Notes under the pieces: model-generated
Seen by the model: only the letters and a program-made list of their open reading frames with translations
Database searches by the model: none
What the model was told of the DNA's origin: nothing
In this document: piece by piece, positions 35,072 to 43,491 of the stretch
Numbering within the stretch: position 1 is the first letter of the stretch
Layout: each line of letters begins with the position of its first letter
Assembly: GCA_034437655.1 (NCBI GenBank)
Contig: DAOTTU010000041.1
Location: forward strand, 186,001 to 250,000
DNA length: 64,000 bases
DNA from: J027 sp034437655
GTDB lineage: Bacteria > Chloroflexota > Anaerolineae > Aggregatilineales > J027
Direction: 5' to 3'
Translations under genes and position numbers: made by a program

Positions 35072-35541
35072 ACATGTTTCTCAATAACGCTGAGGATCTG
35101 ATCCTGCGAAGGATAATTGTCGTCTTCTGTTCCAACGAAGCGCCATAGCACCGTGCGATTAGCGTCCAATAAATAGATACCAATTGGGCGTTCACCGGGT
35201 TCTTGCACAGCTTGAGTGAGCGTGTCGGCAACTTGCGTTTCTTCGTCGGCGTGTAATCCAAACGGAAGCGGGTGCGGGCTACTGATCGCAAAACTGTAGA
35301 CGTTTGCCACCGGTTCAGGGACAATAAATACAGTGCCAATACCATGTGCTTGATAGCGCGGGTAACGGCGACGCATCTTGTTGATTTGGCTGACACAAAA
35401 AGGGCACCATGTTCCACGTAATACGTAGATCAGCAGGCCGTGTTCGCCCATTTCTTGCGATAAACTTGAGGGCATGTTCTCAGCATTTGTGACCATGAGG
35501 TCAGGTAGTGTTGTGCCGATAGTGTACGGTTGTGTATTCAT
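35068..35541 (-). CDS. Thioredoxin-fold peroxiredoxin-like protein (AhpC/TSA/redoxin)
   Basis: 157 residues from the ATG at 35541, which sits four bases behind GGAGGG. The in-frame ATG at 35553 is part of that ribosome site and less likely. The fold signature is LLIYVLRGTWCPFCVSQIN near residues 40-58 with the catalytic CPFC pair, and a cis-Pro-containing segment near 125 (GERPIGIYLLD). No signal peptide. Acts as a thiol reductase or peroxidase in the cytoplasm by family. The partner is unknown. It is convergent with the methyltransferase, the stop codons overlapping by four bases (35068-35071), and divergent from the TIR-like gene. Confidence 0.78.
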   Translation of the reverse strand: MNTQPYTIGTTLPDLMVTNAENMPSSLSQEMGEHGLLIYVLRGTWCPFCVSQINKMRRRYPRYQAHGIGTVFIVPEPVANVYSFAISSPHPLPFGLHADEETQVADTLTQAVQEPGERPIGIYLLDANRTVLWRFVGTEDDNYPSQDQILSVIEKHV

Positions 35542-35598
35542 TTTTCCCTCCATATTTCGTTAACGTTTTGACGAGATTAGTCACTCAAAAGTTACCTT

Positions 35599-36747
35599 AT
35601 GAAAATCATTCTTATCTCTAGCATTGCAGATCGTGAGTGGGCCGCCAGCTTACTACCTCCCCTTGAAGAGGATGAGCATCGTGTCGACTTCATCACACCA
35701 GACAACGCCCCGCGCGCCATTGCTCGCAGCCCAGAAAGCGCCCTGCTGGTTGTCGTGTCACCAGAAAGTGCGCTCGGGGAGACGGCCGACTGGCTGGAAC
35801 GTATCTGGCAACCCTTTCTGATGCATAACGGCACCGTTATTCCCTGCCTTGTGCCAGACGCCCCGCCCGGTGCAAAGAACTGGATGCCATACGATCTCTA
35901 TGCACAGGTCCCCGTCGATTTCAGCGACCCGGATGCATTGCAATATCTTTTGAACCGCCTCGCACCGAAACGTCCAGCCCAAACGCCACCACCAGCCCCT
36001 ACAATCGTAGACACGCCCACCATCGCTGCATCGAACACACAACCACCGTCAACGGATGTTACGCAACACCCCCCCACAATAACAACCGCATCGCCTGTGC
36101 CACCTATGCCCACAATGCCGCCGCCACCACCCCGTGACGATTCCCCGGGCAATACACCAGACTCGTTACAAGAAGCGCCACAGATGAACTTTTTCAATTA
36201 TGTGTTGAGTATTGTCAGTGGGTTTATACTGGTCGTGCTAATCTGGTGGGCTGCGCTGCAACAAACCGTACCGGGGGGACCGTCGCTGTTGCTCTGGCTC
36301 GGCGGGCTGGCGCTGGTGCTGGGTTCACTGTTTGGGCTGGGGCAGATTGAATTGATGCGCCGCAGACGGAAGCGCTATATTGAACAGCGCTATGTACAGG
36401 CCCAACAGTACGCAAAAAGCGATGTGAAACCAAACGTATACGTAGAGATCGTGCAGAGCTTTCGCCCGGAAGAAGTCGGGCTCATTTGGGACATGCGCGG
36501 AGACAGCTTCACTATCGGCACAAAACACGATGCCGACGTACCTCTGATTGCCCACACAGACCTCGAAGCACTGGTGGCAATTATTTTCTATGAGGATGGA
36601 TTGTATTATGTGGAAAACGCCAGCCGCAAAATGACGCTACACCTTGTTGACCAGCAGCTTGCGTCCGCTTCTACGGCTGTTTTAAATAACGGTGATCTGA
36701 TAACCCTGTCGTCAATAATTTTGCAGTTTCGCGTTGACGTGGATTAG
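35599..36747 (+). CDS. TIR-like domain, two membrane helices and FHA-like domain
   Basis: 382 residues. Residues 1 to about 118 look like a TIR-type domain: ILISSIADREWAASLLPPLEE at the start, a VVVSPESALGETADWLERIW segment near 51-70 that matches the helix carrying the NADase Glu (ADWLERIW), and VIPCLVPD near 80. A Pro/Thr-rich linker (119-195) follows. Then two membrane helices (about 203-225, 230-250) and a cytoplasmic basic strip (RRRRKRYIEQRY). The last ~95 residues resemble an FHA domain (DSFTIGTKHDADVPL, NNGDLITLSSIILQFRV), but the phosphothreonine-binding Arg and the Ser-His pair are not evident. Role unknown. Signalling or NAD cleavage would be inference. Confidence 0.6.
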   Translation: MKIILISSIADREWAASLLPPLEEDEHRVDFITPDNAPRAIARSPESALLVVVSPESALGETADWLERIWQPFLMHNGTVIPCLVPDAPPGAKNWMPYDLYAQVPVDFSDPDALQYLLNRLAPKRPAQTPPPAPTIVDTPTIAASNTQPPSTDVTQHPPTITTASPVPPMPTMPPPPPRDDSPGNTPDSLQEAPQMNFFNYVLSIVSGFILVVLIWWAALQQTVPGGPSLLLWLGGLALVLGSLFGLGQIELMRRRRKRYIEQRYVQAQQYAKSDVKPNVYVEIVQSFRPEEVGLIWDMRGDSFTIGTKHDADVPLIAHTDLEALVAIIFYEDGLYYVENASRKMTLHLVDQQLASASTAVLNNGDLITLSSIILQFRVDVD

Positions 36748-37100
36748 CTCGCCTTTTTCTGCGCTGATGGTGCGTCAGAAGCAGACGTCTCGCTGCTTTT
36801 TTTGGAGTTAGACGTAGCACCATTCTCACTACTCTTGTTTTCTGTGCTACCGTTTGCGGTGGTATTTTCACTACCATTCCCGTTACCATTGCTGCTGGTC
36901 GGGCGGGCGGCGTTCTTGCTGCGCGTGTCGGTTACATAGAACCCGGACCCCTTGAAAACAACGCCAGCGGGCTGAATCACACGGAACACCGAACCTTCAG
37001 TGTGACAGATAGTGCAGGTGTCTAACGGGTCGTCGCTAAAGCGTTGTCGTACTTCAAATTCATTTTCACATTCACGGCATTGATAAGCATATATAGGCAT
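36744..37100 (-). CDS. FmdB-family zinc-ribbon protein
   Basis: 118 residues. N-terminal MPIYAYQCRECENEFEV (residues 1-17) begins the CxxC zinc ribbon, completed by CTICH near 30. The following GVVFKGSGFYVTD is typical of FmdB/YjfP-type proteins and of DUF-type zinc ribbons near methylation and amidase genes. Residues 60-118 form a low-complexity tail rich in Ser, Asn, Gly and Lys, and disordered. The role of this family is poorly known (regulatory protein by old naming). Its stop overlaps the convergent TIR-like gene's stop by four bases. Confidence 0.8.
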   Translation of the reverse strand: MPIYAYQCRECENEFEVRQRFSDDPLDTCTICHTEGSVFRVIQPAGVVFKGSGFYVTDTRSKNAARPTSSNGNGNGSENTTANGSTENKSSENGATSNSKKSSETSASDAPSAQKKAS

Positions 37101-37133
37101 TTTTCACCCCTCTTTGTCATCTTTCCGACACTC

Positions 37134-37163
37134 ATTGTATGGGAAAAGCCGAGGCTACAGCAA
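37134..37163 (-). promoter_or_regulatory. Candidate promoter for the FmdB gene
   Basis: On the minus strand TTGCTG (37163-37158), an 18-base spacer and TACAAT (37139-37134), 34 bases before the ATG at 37100. It overlaps the hairpin loop of the upstream terminator. Confidence 0.35.
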
Positions 37164-37173
37164 GCAACCTCGG
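37144..37173 (-). terminator. Candidate rho-independent terminator of the GT-C cluster
   Basis: On the minus strand a perfect six-base-pair stem CCGAGG/CCTCGG (37173-37168 and 37154-37149) with a 13-base loop, followed by CTTTT. It lies 49 bases after the stop of the 1679-residue protein and before the FmdB gene, so it plausibly closes the long cluster transcript. The short T-run lowers certainty. Confidence 0.5.
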
Positions 37174-37221
37174 TAAATTCTACTGAAACTCTGATGTTTG
37201 TCCGCTGACGATATTAGCGAC

Positions 37222-40200
37222 CTACCGTCCACCGGGGCGGAAGATGTCTGCATTCTCTTCAGGGTCAGCGTTAGCACAAACTCGCCAGACGCCCGCTTGC
37301 TTGACCAATTCAATCGATTGTAGCCCGACAGCCGCGATCCGAAATTCCTCGTTATCGCGGAACAGTGACAGCACACCATCAAATGACGCAGTCGCTGCGT
37401 TGCCATCGACATCTGCTTCTACAATAAACTCAGAATAGTTCGCGGGATAACGATACGCTGCCGTGTCAAGGAAGAAGTCTTCTTCGTCGCGCACATCTGG
37501 TTCCAGTAACTGATCAGCTTCACAGTGGAGCGCGAGCCATGCTGCATAATCGCCCTCAGTCTGTGCTTGCCAGTACGCTAACCCAACTTGCTCTACCGCT
37601 TCGATGTCGCTGGCCACGGCTGGCGGCACAACCTGTTCGGTGTCCGCTTCAGGGTTAGCAGCCTCGTCAACATCACCCGGCGCGGCGTTGGTATTGCCCG
37701 GCACCTCTCCCGTATAGGTAAAATCGTTGCGCGGTTGGAGGCTGCCGCTGACGGTCAATGGCGGGAAGACCACAACCCGGCCAGCGCCCTCATCTGCAAC
37801 ATAGAGATTACCCTCAGCATCAAAAGCCATGCCTGCAACTTGCTGCACACCGAGGGGCCCGGTGCCTTCAGCAGCGTCGAGCGGCGCGTTAAAGGCCGTC
37901 ATTGCTTGCCCAGAGAGGTCATAGGCCACAACACGCGGGCCGTTGTTGGTCTCATTATTGTCCATGTCTGAGACGAGAATCATGGTACCATCCGGGGAAA
38001 TCGTCAGGTAAGGACGGTTGTTGTTGCCACGTGTACCGGCCCACATGTTGACATCCCATGCCCGCACGAACGTTCCATCGCGCCGGAACACTGATACCGC
38101 CGCGTTCCACGTCTCAGCAATGTAAAGCTGCCCCGAAATCGGATGCACAGCTAACCCGACTGGTTCCGGATCGTTGTTGAGCCCGCTTCCAGCGCTGGTG
38201 ATGTCGCGCATAAACTGCCATTGCGGGTCATAGACGCGAATGCGGTGGTTGCCTGTATCCGAAACATAAATGAAGCCGTTGCGGTCAACGTCAACCTCGC
38301 GCGGCCCGAAGAAGGCAAAATTCGGGTTGCCAGCACCACTATTGCCGAACCCTGTAACAAACTCACCGTCTAAGGTAAAGACCGCCACACGCCCATGATT
38401 GTTGTACCACGTATCCGCAACGTACAAATACCCATCTACTGGACTGATAGCGAGCCCCTGCGCACGGCTGAGCTGTCCTTCACCGATGATACGTACCAAT
38501 GTACGCGCTTCGGGGTCATAGACAAGCACGCGGCTGTCGTCACCATCAGCAAGTTCGGTGTCACGGTCGGCAATGTACAGCAAGCCTTCTGGCCCAAAGA
38601 CCATATCGGTCGGCGCACCATTGAACAGGCCCGTGCCAAAAGAGTCTATCGCGCTGACATCCCGCATTACCTGATCTTCAGGGTCAGGGACAAGGCGCTC
38701 TGCAACTGAGCGCCCATCCATGCCAGAGTCCCAAATTTGCACAGCGAAGTCACTGCGTACGTAAACATACAATCCATCCGAAACCGGCCAGCGCTCAATT
38801 TCAAAGGTAGAGTCACCACGACATTCATTGCGGACACGTTGCACGCAGGTATTGTCCAGCGTAGCCGCAGCATCGGGGTTTTCGGGGTCGGTGATAAAGC
38901 ACTGTGACTCAATGCGGTCATCCATGCACTTAGCCTCGGCATAGAGGTCGTAGTCGCGTTCCCACCAGATGTTCCAGATAGACTCACGCATAATACCAGC
39001 GGCGGGGTTCTTGGTGTCACTTTGCAGCGTTTCGTTGATGCCGTCGTAGTTCAGGAAGAAGTAGTCCTGCATTGGCCACCACAGGCGCGTTAAATCTCGC
39101 ATGTAGAAGTCATCACCGAGCAGGCGCGAAACCTCGGCCCGTTTATCTGACCCGACAATGACGACCATCGAGGATTCAATAGCCTCTCGATTGTTTTCGA
39201 CTGCATCCGCATTGCAGCAAATAAAGCGCTTGTTCTCAAAATCACGCAGATACCACAGCAGCGGCCAGCTTGAGGTGTCGTCATAAGCAATTTGCATGTT
39301 CATACCATCGGGATGACGCTCGGCCATATAGTACAGGTCATCAAGCGTGTCTTTCACAGCCGGGCCCGCATGTGCATAAACCCCGAATTCGGTTGGCAGG
39401 TCGTAGTTTACGTACGAGAATACCCACGCTGCACGCATCGTCAGGACTGCCAGCACAAGCGCCCCGGCACTGAACATCAAACGGCGCGAGTTCTTCCAGC
39501 CGATTTCAAAACTGGTCTGGACAATGAAGTATCCAGTGATCGCCACCGCAAGGAAAGCCGCCATCCAGCGACTGGTATCGGTCAGTTCACCCAGTTGGGC
39601 GTTATCACCCCGGAAGGGAAGTGGGCCACTGGTCGCAAACGGTAAGACCATCTGCCAGAGCGCGATGAAGAAAACCGGAAGCACCAGCAACAGCAATGCC
39701 CAGCCACTCCGCTTGAGGTTCGACCAGTCTACCTGCTCAACAATACGCCCAAGATACCAGCCACCAATGAAAATGAAAGGGAGTGTCAGGTGGGTTGTGA
39801 GCCAGGGCATTTTTTCGCCAGCAATTGAGAGTGACACCAACACCAGTGCAGCCCAATACGCAATGAGTTGCAGTAGCGGAATACCACCGAGATATTCAAT
39901 GTTGCTGGGGTCGTCGCGGCGGGCGAGTTCTTCGTCGTGGTCGTATTCTTCAGCCCAGCGCGGCATTGGTGGCCGTTGGGTGCGGAAGGCATGGTCGGCT
40001 TCAACGTTACTGAGCCATTCACGGTCCTCGTCAGCGTCATCGTATTCAGGTTCTGTTTCAGCAGCAACGCCTGCGTCTGTAGTCGCAAATTGCGCGGTTT
40101 GTCGTTCTTCACTGAGTACCGTATCGTCAGGTGTTTCCGCTTCCTGATCGCTAGAGGTCACGCGGTAGGCATCGTCTGCAACGACGTCTTCACGTTTGGC

Positions 40201-42261
40201 AGCAATAGTAGCTTCGTGTTCGCGACGAGCCTCAATTTCAGCCCGGCGACTATCTCGACGGTGTTCGAATAACCAGGATAAGCCCGCAAAACCAGCCAAA
40301 GCCGTTAAGATCGTCGGCAAAAACTCATAGACCGGAAGCTGAATAAACAGATAGTAGTATTGGGGTTGGCTACCACGCCGGACGTCTTGCTGTTCGAGCC
40401 AGTAACCCAACGAGCCAATGACCCCCGTCCCAACGCCGCGCCCATTCGTGAAGAATGTCGTGAAGAAAACAAGGAACAGTGCGGTAAACACGGCGACCAC
40501 CAGCGGCCACACGCGCCAATTCCAGGCAAGGCCCACACTGGCTGACACGAGCAAGAAAGGAATGAGCGTGATTATCCCAGATGCCAACAACTCGCCGGCA
40601 TAACGGTCAACAAGATCAAGCTGATACCCCGCCCAGAATAACGGAAACGCCGACAACCACGGGTATATCATCGTCCCCATCGCTATCAACACATCAAAGA
40701 CGGGCTGTCGGTTCATAAATGCCCATGCGTAGGGCAAGGTAAAGCGTGAGACAACCACCGCCACCACAACCGCCATATTGAAGATGATCGATAATAGGAT
40801 TGGGGTGCGGTTAATGTCATCTGTTGCGGCAGCTTCATCAGTAGCGTTAGGGTCTACGGCTACCGCTTGCGTAGAGAGGCTTTCGCGCGGGGGGTGGCTG
40901 CTGCGCTCAAAATAGAACAAGCCCCCCGCTAACGTTACCGCTACAAGGAATATCGCCAGCACATCTTGCCAGGGAGTAGACTTGATCGCCGCGATGAGCA
41001 ACACCACGAAAACCAGTAGCAGAATAGGGAAAAACGCCCATTGAATGAAGTGATCGCGCTCGGTGGCGTTGACAAAGCGTTCCACACGTTCGACTGTCTC
41101 GCCTGCTTCCTGCGTCACCACGACCCGTTCAGCGATAATGCGGTTTTCAGCGCGGTCACCAGAGGGGTCTACCATGTAGAGCATACTGAAGGCCCATAGC
41201 GACATCACGCTACCGAGAACCGCCCCGGCCGTGATAAGCATCAGCGTAGAGCGCATATTCTTGAAGCCGTTGGCAAACATTCCGGCCATGCCCGGCTCAG
41301 GCCGTCCGGCAGACGCAAATGTGCGCACAAAGCCAATGGATTCAAACGCTGCAAACAACAACCCGGCAAAAATGAGTTGCCAGACCGTTTCGGGAATGTC
41401 TTCGGGGAAAATGCCACTGCCGACTTCGTAGAACGAATAGAACAACGAGCCGGCCAGATAGCCGAGTACCAGCGAAAACATGACGATCAACAGATGCCCG
41501 ATTGTAAGCACCCAGCCCGGCGATTTACGGTAATTGATAAGTAATGCCTGTGTCGAATGGGAGTCGTAGGTATGCCCGATGCGCTGGAAAATTTCGGCGT
41601 CCTGAATCATGCGCATAATCCAGTACAACGTCAGGAAGCTACCAAAAATGGCGATATAGAAGAAGGATACCTCTTTAGACGCCAGCAGCAACGACATCGC
41701 CCCGGCGAGAATCGCAATATAAATGGGCCGCCGTTCACGCCGACCGTCGACGTATTCCATCGTACACCACAACATCACCAGCGCGAAAAATATCGACGGG
41801 ATGTCGTGACGGATATAGCGGCTGTAGTACAGCATCATCGGTGAGATGAGGAAGCCAACCGACGCAAAGATTGCCCCCCACTTGCCCAGCCAGCGCCGGA
41901 ACAACAGCGGGAACATCACAATCGCAACGCCGAGTAGCGCAGTATAAATACGGGCACTAAAGTCATTGTCCCCAAACAGAAAATAGAAAAACGCTGTAGC
42001 ATGGAATAACAACGGCCCATGCATCAGCGGGGTGTGGTCAAAATTGCCCGTTTCGAATAATTCCCATGAATAATAGGTGTGCAGGCTTTCGTCGTGGCTC
42101 ATCACGCGCACGCCCAGATCCCAGAAGCGGGTCAACACTGCGACAATCAAAATAGCAGTGTAGACCACAACCTCCCAGTTAATGGTATAGACACGCGCCA
42201 GCACAGCGTCGAAAGCCAGCGGTTGGCGCTTTGAACTTGAGGGTTGAGTAATCGTTGCCAT
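37222..42261 (-). CDS. TIGR03663-type GT-C membrane protein with NHL beta-propeller and NTF2-like tail
   Basis: 1679 residues. Residues 35-1000 are membranous and start with a GT39/ArnT-like region: the conserved DE pair is Asp57-Glu58 (SHDESLH) and HGP at residues 81-83 (LMHGPLLFH), both family-invariant for TIGR03663. A charged cytoplasmic insertion lies near 690-780 (REHEATIAAKRED, DDADEDREW). Residues about 1190-1500 hold NHL-type propeller repeats (for example GLAISPVDGYLYVADT, DRNGFIYVSDTGNHRIRVYD, DAEGNLYVADEGAGRVVVF), outside the cytoplasm. Residues about 1555-1679 look like a SnoaL/NTF2 or cystatin-like fold. By family it should transfer a sugar from a polyprenyl carrier, but this has not been shown for TIGR03663 proteins. 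Last gene of the cluster. Confidence 0.82.
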   Translation of the reverse strand: MATITQPSSSKRQPLAFDAVLARVYTINWEVVVYTAILIVAVLTRFWDLGVRVMSHDESLHTYYSWELFETGNFDHTPLMHGPLLFHATAFFYFLFGDNDFSARIYTALLGVAIVMFPLLFRRWLGKWGAIFASVGFLISPMMLYYSRYIRHDIPSIFFALVMLWCTMEYVDGRRERRPIYIAILAGAMSLLLASKEVSFFYIAIFGSFLTLYWIMRMIQDAEIFQRIGHTYDSHSTQALLINYRKSPGWVLTIGHLLIVMFSLVLGYLAGSLFYSFYEVGSGIFPEDIPETVWQLIFAGLLFAAFESIGFVRTFASAGRPEPGMAGMFANGFKNMRSTLMLITAGAVLGSVMSLWAFSMLYMVDPSGDRAENRIIAERVVVTQEAGETVERVERFVNATERDHFIQWAFFPILLLVFVVLLIAAIKSTPWQDVLAIFLVAVTLAGGLFYFERSSHPPRESLSTQAVAVDPNATDEAAATDDINRTPILLSIIFNMAVVVAVVVSRFTLPYAWAFMNRQPVFDVLIAMGTMIYPWLSAFPLFWAGYQLDLVDRYAGELLASGIITLIPFLLVSASVGLAWNWRVWPLVVAVFTALFLVFFTTFFTNGRGVGTGVIGSLGYWLEQQDVRRGSQPQYYYLFIQLPVYEFLPTILTALAGFAGLSWLFEHRRDSRRAEIEARREHEATIAAKREDVVADDAYRVTSSDQEAETPDDTVLSEERQTAQFATTDAGVAAETEPEYDDADEDREWLSNVEADHAFRTQRPPMPRWAEEYDHDEELARRDDPSNIEYLGGIPLLQLIAYWAALVLVSLSIAGEKMPWLTTHLTLPFIFIGGWYLGRIVEQVDWSNLKRSGWALLLLVLPVFFIALWQMVLPFATSGPLPFRGDNAQLGELTDTSRWMAAFLAVAITGYFIVQTSFEIGWKNSRRLMFSAGALVLAVLTMRAAWVFSYVNYDLPTEFGVYAHAGPAVKDTLDDLYYMAERHPDGMNMQIAYDDTSSWPLLWYLRDFENKRFICCNADAVENNREAIESSMVVIVGSDKRAEVSRLLGDDFYMRDLTRLWWPMQDYFFLNYDGINETLQSDTKNPAAGIMRESIWNIWWERDYDLYAEAKCMDDRIESQCFITDPENPDAAATLDNTCVQRVRNECRGDSTFEIERWPVSDGLYVYVRSDFAVQIWDSGMDGRSVAERLVPDPEDQVMRDVSAIDSFGTGLFNGAPTDMVFGPEGLLYIADRDTELADGDDSRVLVYDPEARTLVRIIGEGQLSRAQGLAISPVDGYLYVADTWYNNHGRVAVFTLDGEFVTGFGNSGAGNPNFAFFGPREVDVDRNGFIYVSDTGNHRIRVYDPQWQFMRDITSAGSGLNNDPEPVGLAVHPISGQLYIAETWNAAVSVFRRDGTFVRAWDVNMWAGTRGNNNRPYLTISPDGTMILVSDMDNNETNNGPRVVAYDLSGQAMTAFNAPLDAAEGTGPLGVQQVAGMAFDAEGNLYVADEGAGRVVVFPPLTVSGSLQPRNDFTYTGEVPGNTNAAPGDVDEAANPEADTEQVVPPAVASDIEAVEQVGLAYWQAQTEGDYAAWLALHCEADQLLEPDVRDEEDFFLDTAAYRYPANYSEFIVEADVDGNAATASFDGVLSLFRDNEEFRIAAVGLQSIELVKQAGVWRVCANADPEENADIFRPGGR

Positions 42262-42316
42262 ACGGTTGCTAACTCAGTCCAGATACTCTATACGGATACA
42301 AATGGTCAAATGTAGG

Positions 42317-42868
42317 TTAGTTGCCGGGTATGCTTGTTACTTTGGGCATCGGTACCGGGCTGGCTTCGCAGTGGACCGGGACACCCTGTGTATAGCTAAT
42401 TGAGGTATAGAATGCTGCACGGCTTGACGTTTCAGGTTCTTCGGTTTCAGACGCCGCCGCCCGTTGCCCATCGCCCATTGTATTATGCGGCGTTGACGTG
42501 TTGCGTGGCACATTTGGCGGCAATGTTTCAGGTGCATCAGCAGACGCACTTTGCAGCACAATCGGCACGATCATCAACACGCCAAACACAGCCGTCATCA
42601 TGGTAATGATTTGCAACCCTTTCCACCAATTATGGCGACGGGTTTTGGGGCGGGTGGCCTGTGTCAAGATTTCAGGCAATAACGCCTCAAGTTGGCGTTC
42701 GGTGCCCCGACCCAAAAACGGCATCTGACGTTGTAATTCACTTTGCACGTTTTGAACGTGGGTGAGTTCTTGCTGCCATGTACTGGACTGCTGCAATCGG
42801 CGCTGCACGGTGGTGCGTTCTTCTGCAGAGAGTGTTCCTTCGATGTAAGCAACCAGTGTCTCGTGCAT
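42317..42868 (-). CDS. Putative single-pass anti-sigma factor (no ZAS cysteines)
   Basis: 183 residues. The ATG is four bases after the sigma factor's stop, a spacing typical of sigma/anti-sigma pairs. Residues 1-45 (ETLVAYIEGTLSAEERTTVQRRL) match the anti-sigma N-terminal pattern, but the usual HxxxCxxC zinc motif is replaced by QQSSTWQQEL. The only Cys of the protein is near the C-terminus (VHCEASP). A membrane helix at about 88-107 (LQIITMMTAVFGVLMIVPIVL) separates it from an external Ser/Thr/Pro-rich tail. It probably holds the sigma factor at the membrane until an outside signal arrives. Release by the M50 protease at 14065-15180 would be speculative. Confidence 0.72.
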   Translation of the reverse strand: MHETLVAYIEGTLSAEERTTVQRRLQQSSTWQQELTHVQNVQSELQRQMPFLGRGTERQLEALLPEILTQATRPKTRRHNWWKGLQIITMMTAVFGVLMIVPIVLQSASADAPETLPPNVPRNTSTPHNTMGDGQRAAASETEEPETSSRAAFYTSISYTQGVPVHCEASPVPMPKVTSIPGN

Positions 42869-42872
42869 CTCG

Positions 42873-43475
42873 TTAATTGAAGGCCTCCTCCAACAAGGGT
42901 ACGACCAGTTTCTCGTCCATCACTTTGCGCAAGGCCTGGTGAGCGAGCCGCACGCGCGACTCAGCAGTTTTGGACGGGATATTCAAAATAGCCGCCATTT
43001 CCCGGTAGGTGAGCCCCTTGCCATAGCGTAGTGCAACGGCTTCGCGCAAGCGTGGGGAGAGCGTTTTTAGCCCCTCGCCCAGTGCGCGGTGGGCATCGTG
43101 GCGCATACTGGTGCGTTCCGGGTTTTCGTCATCCGGGCCAGACGGTTCTAAGCCTTTGGCCAGCATCTCGCTCAAAGCAATTTGCGGCAGACGCTTACGA
43201 CGGCGAGCATTGCGGCAACGGCTGATGGTAATGGTGTATAGCCATGTGCGGAAAGCACCACGCGCAGAGTCGTATTTTTCCAGGCTCTTGAATACATAGA
43301 CAAAAACTTCCTGCACAACGTCTTCGGCATCCTGGCGGTGCAATAGCACACTATAAGCCAGGCGGTAGACGTCCGCAGCGTGGCGTTCGTAGAGCATGGT
43401 GCAGGCAAGCTGGTCACCGTGCATACTACGCTCAATAAGTTCCATCAGTTCCTGGTCTTCACGTTGTATCGTCAT
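42873..43475 (-). CDS. ECF-family RNA polymerase sigma factor
   Basis: 200 residues, the normal ECF length. Region 2: AYSVLLHRQDAEDVVQEVFVYVFKS near 40-64 and FRTWLYTITISRCRN near 74-88, which bind core polymerase and the -10. Region 4: LSPRLREAVALRYGKGLTYREMAAIL near 140-165 and SKTAESRVRLAHQALRKVM near 169-187, the helix-turn-helix that reads the -35. A Pro/Asp-rich linker lies between. It is placed inside the long membrane-protein run, 16 bases after the 772-residue protein and followed at once by its anti-sigma, so it likely controls the cluster or a linked surface regulon. Own promoter sequence not resolved. Confidence 0.9.
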   Translation of the reverse strand: MTIQREDQELMELIERSMHGDQLACTMLYERHAADVYRLAYSVLLHRQDAEDVVQEVFVYVFKSLEKYDSARGAFRTWLYTITISRCRNARRRKRLPQIALSEMLAKGLEPSGPDDENPERTSMRHDAHRALGEGLKTLSPRLREAVALRYGKGLTYREMAAILNIPSKTAESRVRLAHQALRKVMDEKLVVPLLEEAFN

Positions 43476-43491
43476 ATTATTCTCTACACCT

